A stretch of 64,000 nucleotides of DNA, from NCBI GenBank assembly GCA_040437565.1, contig JBDOQK010000048.1, positions 186,001 through 250,000 on the forward strand, given 5' to 3'. The notes beneath the pieces were generated by a model. It had not been told where the DNA came from. It was given only the letters and a program-made list of their open reading frames with translations, and ran no database searches. Below are positions 38,876 to 51,537 of this stretch, piece after piece. Source of the DNA: Albugo candida (taxonomy: Eukaryota > Oomycota > Peronosporomycetes > Albuginales). The position numbers and the translations under genes are program-made. Position 1 is the first letter of the stretch. Each line of letters starts with the position of its first letter.

Positions 38876-41800
38876 TTACCTGACAACGCGAGTATTGAAA
38901 ACCCATTCGCGCATATTTTTGCTTCGATAGTGAGGATACGCTTCCAGAATCTTCTCATAGTTATCGAGCGTGAGACAGAAAACACTGCAAGTATGAAGGG
39001 CGATACATGTAGCTGTTCTCGGAGTTCCAAAGATGAGAGAACGCTCTCCAAAGTACCCAAATGATCCGATGACGCGTTGAGCTTCCGTCGTTTTCACCTG
39101 CACTTGTCTTGCTGTGTTTATTTCGCCCGAGTTCTTTGCTGGAGGCGCATTGACAGCTGGACTGATCTCTGTCGTTTTTTCAGCAGCATTTCGACTGCTT
39201 TCCTCACGCTGTTGCGTCATGGCCACCATATCGATTGTGGGTCCCTGAATCCAAGCTTTTGACTTGGAAAGACGTGCTTGATCCTGTAGTGTCTTGGCTA
39301 TTGAGTAAAAGTTGGGGGCTGCAAGAATGGATTTCTCGAGCATTTTGGTCGCTTTCTGATGATCGCTGTCTTCGGCCAGCGCTGCTGTCAACTCTGGCGT
39401 GACTTTGACGATATTCCCTTGCTTCTCAGCTTCTTGTGCTTCGCGTGACGCAGCTGGCACAGTTGACACTCGGACAATTCTTACGGATACCAGACCGCTC
39501 TCAATGATGTACAGACTTCTGCCCAAGTCTCCGTGCTGAATGATGACGTCATTGGTGACGTAGATCTCGTTCCGCATCGCTGTGACGATGGATTCAGCAA
39601 AAGAATACTCACAAGTGTCAAAAAGTCGAACATTTCGAATGAGATTCCCGTGGACATAGAGAGCAATTCGTCGCTTCACTGAAGCTGTAAGTCCTCGCAG
39701 CATCTCTTCCTCATTCATCCCTTTCGTTTCATGCCAAAGAAGCGAGAAATACGCCTGCATTTGCTTCCAGCTTTGACTTGGAAATTCATGGAAAATCATG
39801 TAATGATTCGCCTGCGCTACCCGCTGCTCAAATTGAGCTCTGCGGCCTACTTCCATTTCAAATATCTTGAAATAAACACCCGAAAGCATACTGAAGACCC
39901 CGATCGACAGGAAAATCACGACAAGTGTCACGATATTTTCAAAATAGTTCATGGGTAAAATGTCGCCGTAGCAAACGGTTGTGATGGCTCCGATGCTGAA
40001 ATGCACCGAGCGCGAATATTTAGATAAGATTGGAAAGTCGTACAGCTCGTCCAGGTTCTTGAGACCGTGAAATGACAGCATTCCCGGGGCCGTAAGCCAG
40101 GACGCCATGTTCTGATGCTTATAGTAACTCCAGTAAGATGAGCTGTAAAACACACACGCAATCCAATGCGTTCCAATGATGAAATCAAGCATCAATTGCC
40201 CGAGATAAAAGTACGTCGGTGATAATCTGGCCACTTTACGTTCATACAGCACATAGTATTTGATTTTCTCGTGCAATTGATGCACTTCCAAGCCACGTAA
40301 CACCTTTGTAACACGGAATGTCGAAAGAGAGTACAGGAAATGGTCAATGAAAAATGAAGACGTCAGATGTACACGGAACAGGAAGCACGCAAAAGTCGGG
40401 ACCAATTCGAATGGAAGGATTGCAATCAAATCGCGGACATAAGACCCGTGTTCGTAATAATTCCGAGTGATTTCTGTGCGATCTGTCACGCGTTCACCTT
40501 CACGCAAAAACGTGAAATAATTGCGACAGAGAATGAAATTCATAACACTGACAACGTCGATCACTGCGAACTCGATCGCAAACCACATTAGAAATTGAGC
40601 TCGGTGATCACTACTGTCCAAACGATCTTGAAGAAAACTCGCACGAAAAGGGATCGCGAATATGCAATAATAGTCAACAAGCAGCATGACGATGTCCCAT
40701 CCGTGTCGAAATTTAGGTGCATTCAGAAACGAGGCAAATGTTCGGGTCGGTGGAACAGCCCAAATCAAGTACGGATTCACTCCCGAGTCCTTGCTGGACC
40801 CTAATAAGCCTGCGGCCTGTGGGATTCGAGAGGTATGAAGGGATTGTCTGCGTCCCTGTGAAAGCGCTGGTATGACCGATGCAGCACTCTTCCTAGACAT
40901 TGTGCGCTGGATTGTGGATTTGTAAGACTCAATTTGACGCTTGGAGGCGTATTCATTCGCACACGACCATTTGTTCTCAATCTGCTTTACTATTCGTGAG
41001 AGATAGACTTCGATTTGGTCCATGTTGAGCAAATTCTGCTTCCGTGCTTGTTGAACGTCTCCAAACGAATGTCTGCGTTTCAAACGAGGCTTTGACTCAA
41101 CTTCCACAATATCAAAGTCACATCGAGCTTTGTTATCGAAACGATACTGTCCCTCGTGATGATTATTCAGTTGTTTACTGATATGATGCCACAACGTATC
41201 AATTAATCGAAGAGCCCAAACTCGCTTCAGGTGGCGACGCCATCGAACGACTACATCACTAGAAAATCGCACTTTCACCTTCATTTTTCGACACTTTCGC
41301 GTACCACCGGATGCTTGCAGTCTACGGGTCAGATTCGAATTTTGCTTTATTCCACTAACTATCGACTTTAACGTTTTCGGTGCATCCAAAGCCGGGCCCT
41401 GCATCAGCCGTCTTTCAGATAATGGAAGCGAGGGCGATTCCCTAGTGGACGCTTGACTTTTTTCATAAAGGTCTTTGGACGAGCAAACAAGCCCAAGAAT
41501 CTCTGCTGCTTCGACTTTAAATGTGTCGGGCATCTGATGCACTTTGTGAGTACTGAGACTTACTTTCTTTTGTAGCTTCTCACGCTTTGAAGTAGATCTC
41601 CCGCCATCATTTTGTGATCCCTTCTCTGGGTAAGAGCTTGCCAATTTACTCACAAACACATCGATGGATGAGGAATGAGCTTTGATGCTTCTACCGCTTC
41701 GTGGCTCAATATCAGCCCTTGTCGATTTCACAGACGTCGGAGTATCCGCAGTTTGAGGCTGAATGGAGACGTAATTTTGCTGCTCTAAAGAATTCAATTT

Positions 41801-44800
41801 GTCATGTGTACCTTCAAAGCCACAATACGTAAGGGAATCGAGTGCTTGCAAATTGATTCCTGTGCCTCCATCAAAGAACCAATCGTCCGATACGGATACG
41901 GTGGATCCTTCAGCTCTGGAGGCGAAATTCTTCATAATGTTCAAATATGACAGAGCTACTCCATGATACTTTTTCTTCAGCCTTGTAACGATTTTATTCT
42001 CCAGCTGCATGCGCTGAGCTGGAGGCCATAAACGCTTCCAATTATTCTGATTCAGAACTAATAACTGCGAACTATGAGCAGCTCGCAGGGATGCTAGACG
42101 AACGGAGTTAGGCAGGAAGAAAGAGAACTCGCCAAACATATCCCCGGGACTGAGTGCCGCAAAAATCAAGCGAGATCTTGGCGCAAAAATCTCACCACAG
42201 CCATCCTTCAATATGTATACATTTCTTCCTGCACAAGTCGCGTCCACAATTACATCACCTTGGAGGTAAATTTCGAGTGTCAAAACTGAGGCGACGGCCT
42301 CGACTTGGGCATTGGTGAGCATATCAAACTCTGGTAAGGCTCGAACGAAATCCCCATACAGCTCTTCAAAGAGCTGAATATGCAGCGATGGAGGCAGTAA
42401 GTCGAAAACTTCATGTGGAATTAATTGAAGATAGCATTTCGACTTGTACTCGAGACTGGCCATCGCATGTCGACGCAACGCTGAGGGAAGGTTTCGACGT
42501 TTGGCATATTGCTCAAAACTCTCGACACGCTCATGCTGCTCTTTCGAAGCTTTGTCCAGAGTTATGATCAAAGTGCTAATTCGACCGATAACTTGCCCGA
42601 TAAAGATCCATCCCAAAATGCATATGAAAATAGAGAACACCGTTTCTAAAAAATTTCGAGCCACAATGTCACCAAAGCAATCGACTGTGAACTATTCAGA
42701 GCAGACGAATAAGAGAGAGCTTGTGGAGAAGTCAAGACATCACGTACCGTTGACAAGCACCAATACATTGCTCGTAGATAATGTATCGAAATCGAATCTG
42801 GGTATTCCAAAAGAATCGAATCCACATTCACCCAGCTCTGGTCCGCGATACCGTGTTTCAGCTGAAGTACACCGAGCATGTAATATAAACTTGCGACGTA
42901 ATGAGCCGTGGATAGAAAAATGATGAAAAATTTGAATAAATCAAAAAGACTTGACGCCATTGTGCTTCCATGCATATACTCCTCCTGAATCTTTTTTTGG
43001 ACGTTGTTGACAAAGTCGCTGAGTTGGGGACTTCGCAATAATCTCGGGAGACGAGCTACAGTCGCCAAATAATAGTTGTTTCCGACATAATAGATCGGCA
43101 GCATACTCCAGCAGTCGAGTGTAAACCATCCTTTTTTCCTGTATCGCTGTCGTATCAAAACGGGATCGAGAATTTTCTCTCGATATTCAGTATAGCCAAA
43201 GCGTTTGAGCTTCCAGTAAATGTCCAGGTACAAACAGAAATCGCATGAATAATCGATAATTGTGAGTTTGAGCATTGTAGAAGATGATGGTTGTGGCAAG
43301 AATGCGAGTCGGAACACAATTTGATAAAAGTTGTACACGACAATCGCTGTAATAACGCGATGCCAATAGACCACAAAAGTGCTCTTTGGGTCGAAAATAA
43401 CTGACCTGCTGGTGCCCACATTCGTCCCTACATTCGAAGGCCGAAGCTTTGGCGTCACATTTCGTAAAATATGGTTCAGACTCGTTTGTATCCAGGCTGT
43501 AAACGATAAAGATATGACTCGTGACTTGGACGCTAAAAACGAGCTTCGAGCATTTTGACTCATTCCGCATTGCCTTGTGATTTTCGGATACTTTATCAAA
43601 TTCTGCCCAATCTTTTTCAAAATCTCTTTTTCTTCCGCCACGTACCCATTGATTGCATAGTAGACGTCAGCAAAAACACTTGGGTATTTTTGTACAAGGT
43701 TTAGAAAATCTTGTCGCTGGATAACTGTAATCTGAACTCCAGATACTGCTCGCGCGCTGAATTGATATAAATGTCTCTGTGACAAGATACTCTCTTCACC
43801 GAAACAATCTCCACGTTTCAGAAAAGTGATGGGAACAGAGAAGCGATCAAAATCCGCTCTTTGATCGAAACTTGCGCGGGGAGTTGCAAAAATATGTCGA
43901 TTCGACTTGTGGCCAATTTTTAAAGCTTTAGGGCCTTTGGTGAAATGGGTGCTTGCCAATGTCACCGCATTACGTTTGTGTCCGCTTGTTGTGTGATTGT
44001 TCTCACTTTTGCGTTGGAAATAGCCTCGGATACCGCTAGCTGGATATCGCGTGCTCGATGAAAGAGCATGAGATGACAATGCGCCCAAATTTGCCAAAAG
44101 TTCCACTTCACCGGTCTGAACGATAAACATGGCTGACGCCATATGCTCTGCACGCATGATAACAACATTTCGAAGAAAAATCTGTGTCTTTGCTACTTGA
44201 GCTAATTCTTGGAGCACAATCCCCTCCATTCCATACAACGTGTCACAAGCGAGTGATCGGAAGGAATGAGAATGTTTTAAATCATCTGCGTAGATGGAAG
44301 CACAAACACGTTTTCTCTGTGAAGGCGGAAAATGTTCTTCCATCTCGTCTTCATCAAGCGCGCTACCATTAAGCTTCCACATTGTCGCATAATACTGGCG
44401 GATAATCGCTTTGGTAGAGCTAGATACTTGCGTCATTGTTAAAAGTGTAAGGTTCTGTCGCTCCAAGCGTTCGCGGCGAACAGCTTCGAGAATGTTGACT
44501 TGAGACAAAGCGCTTGTGATAATAGAGCCCATCAAATAACATACGATGGCGCCCATGAAAATCCAAATGCTTCCAACAATTGTTTCCTCGGTCGAAAAAG
44601 ACACGATATCGCCAAAGCCGACAGTGGATATCAATACTATGCTCCAGTAATACGAGCGCGTGAATGGAGAATCAATTTTATATGTGCTCTGATCATACAG
44701 ATACCACGAACAGTTTCCATGTACGCTTGCATCTCCAAGACAACTATACGCGGATGAGACTTGGACATTCTCATCGCGATGGTAGCTGAACTTGTCAGAA

Positions 44801-47587
44801 GCCATGTAGAATAGACTTCCCGCTAACATTGTCATGGCGAGACAGAAGATCGTCGCGTTGATCAGAAATTGAAGTGCGGTCGAAATCCCGGAATCCAACA
44901 TGAGCTTCCGAATCTTATATTTAAGATGACGGACCCGGATCAGCTTCAGCAAACGGACAAATCGAAGGGAATTCACAACATTCACCGGCAATTTTTCTTT
45001 GTCTAGAACGTCCCAAATCAGCGGTAGCGGAATGTTAGCCGCCACATCGGCCAAGTAGCCTTCCGTCTCAAGATAGTGCTCGAAAATGTTTCTGTGCTCG
45101 ATAATCAACCCAGCCTCGCTAGAAATCTGTGTAAAGTCGTGAATACTGTGAACCAATATATTGTTATTTTGTCTCGTAGGCGCATGTGTCGACCGAACAA
45201 AACAACGAGAGCGAAAGTAGAGATCTAAAAGGAAGAAACCTTCGACCGCAACGTTCCAATAAAATTCAAATACCCTGACGTAATGTACAAACGCGCTTCG
45301 TAATGATGATCTTGATTCATTCAATAAGCCAAATTCTCGTTCAAATGCAATGTAATAAGGCACCTGTAGTACTATATAGCACATAAGAACGCATTCCGCC
45401 ACAAGCCAATTCTTTTGAAACTTGGAATGAGGAAGTCTCCATGTAGCTATACCACTCAAAGCGGATCCAAAATCCTTGAACATTTTACCCTGTCTTCCAC
45501 GCATTGCGTTAGATTCTTTCAGCGGTACTCCGGCTGAAGCTTTTCTGACTGCAGATGCTTTGTCATTTCGCAACATTCCGGATCGTTCTGGTTCAATAGA
45601 GTTTGGAACTGCATTTTTGTCTTGCAGTGCGGTGGCATAAGATACGCGTGGGAAATGCTCATAGAGAGTTTGTTTGAATGCAAGGCGAGGCAAGAGCCAA
45701 ACTTCACAAAAAGAGTCAGCCACCAGATAATGAGACGATTTTGACTTTTGAGCCAGTGCATGCTCTGCATACGTGCTGCCTGCAATCAAACGGCCACAAT
45801 CATCCATATTTTCATCTTGCACACGAATTTCACCCGACGACACTATGAGCATTTCTTCCGGTTCGCCATACTTGAGAATCGACTGGTTCGGTACAAAGCA
45901 GTCCCATCGTAAGCCTGCCAAAACAGAGCGCAAAAAAGCTCCATGACGGTTTTTGAAAAGAGTTATCTATAAGAATAATCATCACATTTGTATACAGATC
46001 CAAAAACAAGCGTGTGATACCTTTTCCAAATGCTTATATTTTACGAAATTCGCGCACCTCATTCGATATTGCTCCGGAAGATTCGATAATATAAGCTCTT
46101 CCTCGACTCCGTGACGTGTTCGCTGCATGTAACGAAAATACGTATTAAGATCAGCTGTCAATTGATTTGAGATTTTCCGCGACGACGTAAACTGTTGAGA
46201 ACAATCTAAGCCGAAAAATTTCAGGAATCAACGCAATTCAAACCTTCATCATTTGTGCGAGTCGAGTTGTGATGTTGATATGCATATTGGCGTCAATGTA
46301 GCTAAAGTGGAAAGAGCATGCTGTCCCGATTGCAGTTGCCCATAAACCCGCTACAAACTGTATAAATATTCGGTAGTTTGTTTCCAGCATTGTCGTTGGA
46401 ATCAGGTCTCCTTGTCCTAACGTTGTGACTGTCTTGCATCCCCAATACATGGATCGAAGATACTTTCGCCAAAAAGATCCTTTTTCCAGATTATCTCGCA
46501 GCACCCAGGACCCCGGGTACGGGTCATTAGAGCACCAGGTAAAGTTCAGACCACATTCAATATGTGCGATGAGCATGTAACCTGATCCAGCCAAATGTGC
46601 AAGATATATTCCAAGCACAGTGAGATAGACCAACATTGCGGTGGTGCTGAAAGACAATAGCTGAACAAGTGTGGAAGTCCCGCTTCTACTCAGGATGACA
46701 CGATTAAACCTTCTAGGGAGGTGGTATGCTGCTTGAATGAATCGAATCAAACCCATGATATGCATCAGATTGAGATCTGAAAGAAACACGGCTTCCCAAG
46801 GAAGTATATCGGCCAATATGACAAAAAGGGCCAATTTTGATTGCGTACTTGACTCTCTCTCTACAAAAGTCGACTGCTGTAAGGAATTGGATCCATAAAC
46901 AAAGCTGTGTTGGTTGATAGACGTAATCGCATCTTTACTTTCGCCTGTTGAGTATTCACTTGATGCACTGCTAGTGGTATCAAATAGCTCACTTGAAATC
47001 GGATGCAATTTGAACCTTGCCAGCAAGCCATGTACTTTTTTAAAAAAGAATTTGATCTCTCTGCGCCACGCAATCGCTCGAATCACACAACCCATTGTGT
47101 CGGACAATAAGAATACTTTGTTCGCAAAAGTCAAAGATGCTGTTGTTTCTTCAAACAAAGGATCGAAAAAAAAACCAACTCGGAATGGAACTACTACAAG
47201 TATGTAGATTGTATCGACGAAACTCCATAACGCGAAGAATGGCTCCTTCCTTCGTTTTATGTACATATGAGCTTTGTTTTCGAATTTGATGAAAATCGAT
47301 TTCGAAATTTGCAAAAGCGGTGCGCTTATACTTGGACATGAATAATTGAAGATAGTTCTCACCCTGTGCGCACCAAGAGAGCGATCTTCAGAGTGTTGAT
47401 GTCCATTTCGAGCTTCTACCGGTGCAATGATCCCAGCATCCGAGGATCTATGCTTTATTCGAGCTTTCGACATCATCCAACTACCTTTTCCTCCAACTAA
47501 TGTAGGCAGCGCTGGTGTCACCTGTTTTTTTCGATTTAGGTAAGATTGATCCAATATTGACGAAGGCGGACCCTTTCGTGCAGACAT
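38876..47587 (-). CDS. Four-repeat cyclic-nucleotide-gated-type channel in one chain (CNGK-like), four exons
   Basis: Complement of 38876-42691, 42748-45966, 46021-46191 and 46244-47587: 8550 nt, 2849 residues, all introns phase 0. Each of four repeats has S1-S6, a pore, a C-linker and a cyclic-nucleotide-binding domain (CNBD). Pores: repeat I YWGCKTVTTLGQGD (about residue 387), II VLISTVGFGD (about 951), III WCLSTFTVDCFGD (across the exon 3/4 junction, 1579), IV IGAITTVCYGD (about 2482). CNBD phosphate-binding cassettes: I is degenerate (AGSTYAEHAL), II has GDCFGEES, III GDMFGEFS with LASLRA, IV GYFGERS plus GTPRTATC and is the most canonical, with a 130-residue insert. Single-chain tetra-repeat CNGK channels are K+-selective and cGMP-gated in sea urchin sperm; a plasma- or flagellar-membrane role is inferred. 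Confidence 0.9.
42692..42747 (-). other. Channel intron 3, inside pore of repeat III
   Basis: 56 nt, GTACGT to TGAATAG, phase 0; joins MYWCLST to FTVDCFGDIVARN. The alternative acceptor TTCACAG 7 nt downstream breaks the frame. Confidence 0.8.
45967..46020 (-). other. Channel intron 2, in C-linker of repeat I
   Basis: 54 nt, GTATCA to CTTATAG, phase 0; joins KHLEK to ITLFKNRHGAF, a normal C-linker to CNBD transition. Confidence 0.87.
46192..46243 (-). other. Channel intron 1, after S6 of repeat I
   Basis: 52 nt, GTTTGA to CAACAG, phase 0; joins RLAQMMK to FTSSRKISNQL. The nearer CTTAG site does not keep the frame. Confidence 0.82.
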
Positions 47588-48462
47588 TATATTGCGTTAG
47601 AAAAACGAGCCAAATCCTGATGTATTTATAGGATCCCCTACAGCCGAAGGTAGCATTTTCAAGTTTGAATACAATGTGACGCCTTCATGCGTTCAATCGT
47701 CCGGACAAACCAAGATGACGACAAAACAAATTACGTTTCTATTTTGCAGCTAGTAAAACGTAGCAATTTCTCAGCTATTGGTGTCAATCTTTGATGCACA
47801 GAGAACTTCGGTGTCAGAACTTTATCACGTCCGTTTAATGGTAACACAGGATGCTCCATCACTCTTTGCATGCGCTGATGACGGCATTAAAAACGCAGCA
47901 AATGCCTCTGCAAATAATCTATCAAGATGTGCCCTTCTTTGGGCGGTATACGAGTAGTGCTCCGTCGCAGTAGCGTTAGGCATACTTTGGTACGGGGTGA
48001 GCTCGCTACAAGTCGTCTTATTAAAATGCCAGGTCTTGTAAGGTAAGCATTCGCTGGTCAACAATTCATGACTTAAATGCGATCTCACGTGCGGGATCAG
48101 GTATGATGGAGAGTACCCAAGTGAGCAGCGAGGGTCGATGACAGGCAGCATTATCACGCATGCTGCGACAGTATTACGCTATCTTCCATGCAGAGCCCTT
48201 TTCGATGACCTAGGATGCCCAGGATGAAGAGCAAGAGTGTGTATGAATTCCGGTCGGTAGGAGAATAGAGACCAATTGAGGAACATTGACTAGCGCTTCA
48301 CACAAGATAAGATAAAGCATCTGGTGGCTCCAACAGATCGTCATGAAGAGAATCACAAGCAATTTTTGACTTGCTGAATCAAAATCGGCCGATGAATATT
48401 TATTGATTTTCGAAAACCTTTGCAAAATACAGAATATATATATATAATTAAGAGCGGGGGAG
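47588..48462. other. Intergenic, weak ORFs only
   Basis: Upstream of the channel gene. A minus-strand open frame at 47825-48157 (110 codons, no ATG in a convincing context, several Cys) and a hydrophobic one at 48210-48425 could be parts of a small exported protein, but I could not join them by convincing splice sites. A TATATATATATA run lies at about 48434-48445. Confidence 0.35.
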
Positions 48463-49089
48463 TCATATTTCGACTCTGTTGATCAAGACTTCATAATCGT
48501 CGACAGTGGTGGGTGATTCAATTTCCGCTTTCTGCTGAATCTCTTCCTCATACGTCTCAGAACCCATTGATTTCAGCTTATTCAATGCGACATGATTCTC
48601 AATCGCGTCATACCACAAGTCTTGGTTAGTGTCGGTCCCACAGTCGACGTACAAGTCGCGTCCATTCTCCAGCCTTATGCATAGACCGAAATTCCGTCCG
48701 CCCCACGTAATGACAGAAACAACCGCGGAAGATTTGATGGCCTGACTTTCGGGTTTGTTGTCATGTCTCCATGACAAAACGCCCTGATCCAATATCATGT
48801 AACGTTTTTTCCAGGTCGTAAAGATCTCACCGCGTTTTCGAAGGTATCCGCTCAATTTCGGCGCTTTTTCCTCAAGACGCTTTATTTTTGCCGAAAATGT
48901 TTCAGATCGTAGCCGCAAAACTGTAGCATTCATATGTAATCGATTACTTGGTCGCTTCTGATTTTGTGGGAATTGAGCTATGATACAAGCAGATGTTACA
49001 TACAAATTGGATGAGTTGTCACGCAGGGATGTTACAACGCATATGTCCCTTGTGATTGGACGATATACGACGAGTTTTGGTGAGTTCAT
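48463..49089 (-). CDS. PH-domain protein
   Basis: A 208-codon frame; the ATG at about 48932 (MNATVLRLRSETF) is an equally good start and would give about 156 residues. A PH domain occupies the centre: KLSGYLRKRGEIFTTWKKRYMIL (first strands), KSSAVVSVITWGGRNFGLCIRL, and the closing helix with its invariant Trp, DLWYDAIENHVAL. An acidic C-terminal tail follows. PH domains bind phosphoinositides or proteins; with no other domain the partner is unknown. Confidence 0.82.
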   Translation of the reverse strand: MNSPKLVVYRPITRDICVVTSLRDNSSNLYVTSACIIAQFPQNQKRPSNRLHMNATVLRLRSETFSAKIKRLEEKAPKLSGYLRKRGEIFTTWKKRYMILDQGVLSWRHDNKPESQAIKSSAVVSVITWGGRNFGLCIRLENGRDLYVDCGTDTNQDLWYDAIENHVALNKLKSMGSETYEEEIQQKAEIESPTTVDDYEVLINRVEI

Positions 49090-51537
49090 TGAAGTCGATG
49101 CATCGTTATGACTCTACGTGCCCACCTCCTTGACGTGGCAGACTACAAACAGTTGATGGTACACCTCATCTTTTGGGTCATGCAATTGTCAATGAAGGAT
49201 TTTCCTGCCTTACTGGGAATTGACACGTCTGCATTTTGATACTCTAATTCGTATCCATTTGACTCCGTCTATACATGTAGAGAAAGATGCAGAGTGATTA
49301 TTTTACTGCCTAAGGAAGAATGCATAACATAAGTGCGTTGAATTCTGAATCAAGACGTGATGATGTTGATCGGAAGGAATATCACTAAGAAGAGACGAGT
49401 CAGGGAAGAAGCTTCAATATATGCTGTAATTGCTCAAGCTGTGCGGGTCATAACACTGCCGCTGTATGTGCTAAACACACATAAGTCATCGATGCAGCTA
49501 CACCTATAGGTTCCAATCTAATCTGAACGGATAGTCTACACTTCCATTTCGTCTAGCTGAAGCGAGTCATTACCGGCACCGATGCATATCAAAGATCCTC
49601 ATTTATAAGCCTGCTTAGTGGCGATATGCACAAGATGTATTTTCACATAGACGTTCTAGACTGCAAAAAGTCACTCATCGAAACTTTCTACATTTCTCAG
49701 GATATGTGCTCACACGACGTTTGACGATACAAAAATGAGTGAAGCCGCGTGGCAAATTCATATCTTTATACAGGGATTTGGTAACTATTAAGTGAACTTC
49801 AGCTATCTTTTTGGCTCAGAACGAGGGAGTTTTCGGACACGTCGTATGAGAACACATCGGACAAAGCGTGAGCACAAAACAATTCACGAAGGAAAACGCT
49901 CTCGTCAAAATAAATTCGTCCAGCCGCACTCTGATCAAATCTTGGCAACTTCTAGTTTCCACACTCTGTTTATGAGTGCTCATAGTACCGCACACGTAGA
50001 AGCTCAAATAAGCAGGAGTAAATGTCTCCAACAACCTGACATCACACAATGGATCACAGAGGACGGAGGAATATGACTCTCCCTTTAATGCATCAAATAC
50101 GGGAGAAAAAAAGCAGGTAGCAAAGAATCAAAAGTGTACAAAGCTGACCAGTAGGAGTAAGCATCTTATCCGGAATCTCGAACGCCACTATGGATATGAT
50201 CAATCCGGGGAATTGGCTTTCCGGTCACAGCGACACACCATCGGGTTGCTTCTGTCGATGTTACTTCGACGCATAACCGGCGTAGAAAACTTCTCATTGA
50301 ACGAGTTACCCGGCTTTTAAACTTCGTACGTATTGAATCTGCATTTAGTAGTGAGATCCGAGCCGGTATGGCTGTCTTACCAGGTGACGAACGTGAGCGA
50401 AACGCATTCGAGAGTCACATTCGTAAAGTACGCCCTGTTTCGGGTGGTGATAGTAGAGCGCTGACGCTGCTCAAAGTGAACTTTGCAGTTAATGTGGAGA
50501 CATATCCAAGCATCCGACATGTATCGATGCAGAGCACCAACTATTGGAAACTGCGCGCTTCACTAGAGTTATGCGTTTCATGCGAAATGTGACCAACCCC
50601 ATTTCTGCTCCCACCATATCAAAGCAACATGCCGATGAAAATCGGCAAAATGTCGACATGGTGGCATCACATTGATACCAATTAGTGGAATGCTCCAAAG
50701 TCGAGTGTAACGCATCAATTAATTTGTATCTCATACAAATTGTAACTTGGTATGTTTCTCAGCTTATAGGTGTCATATGTCGCTATGAATACACCTCAGA
50801 ACGAATTGATTGAGCATGAGATGCCGTCGTTGAACAGGCCATGATTTTTGCCACCAATTATTTCCTAAACAACGTTCTCACACGAAGAGAAAAATGAGAA
50901 AAGCACCATAGAGATGATCTTCAAGGAATGAATTGATCTAATCACCATTCAGCAACTAACTAAATGTGATCACAAGGTATCTGACCGACCCATCCTGGTG
51001 AAAGGATCGTGGCTACTAAATAGGCGACACATTTGTTCACAACTTGGTAACACAAGAACGACTTTTACAGATTGTCCTTGACTCCTCAGCCTTCAAAATC
51101 TCGCCACAGGATGCCAAGCTGAGCTTCTAGAGGAGAGTCGATATGAATGGAGTCCTCAGCACCATAAAAACTGGGTGCTAAATCTTGTCGAGTGGATCGC
51201 CCTGCTTGTCACCTCTAGAAGAAGTCTCATGGGTGAGAGCGATATAATCAATCACCAGCGGAATGCTCGTTTTCTGTCCAGAACTATGTCGGCCTAATGA
51301 TCGAACTTTCACCGTTATATATGTGAAATCAATCTGCTGAATACTGCGCTATTTCAAAGTCGAGAAGAGGTGCACGCAAAATTCAATGAAATAGTAAAAT
51401 GTGGTGATTGAGCTCTACTTAATCAACGTCAAGCTGATGTGCCGTAACTGCTTCGATAAGTGGTCGAGTAAAGAGCCGGCCCCCGAACTTGGGTCAAAAT
51501 TCCTGAAAGCGGACTATGATGGCGACACAAATCAAGC
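49090..51537. other. Gene-poor stretch, nothing recognised
   Basis: About 2.4 kb between the PH-domain gene and the TspO-like gene. All open frames are under 100 codons with no domain or convincing splice partner. No repeat, RNA gene or mobile element was recognised. A short-exon gene could be missed by eye. Confidence 0.45.

Noticed and set aside
38876-47587. Three separate CNG/K-channel genes in tandem
   Set aside because: ORF ends fall inside a pore loop, a C-linker and after S6; short introns restore exact frame and the missing parts, so one gene is the better reading.
47825-48157. Small secreted Cys-containing protein
   Set aside because: No signal peptide in frame and no convincing splice to the hydrophobic frame upstream.
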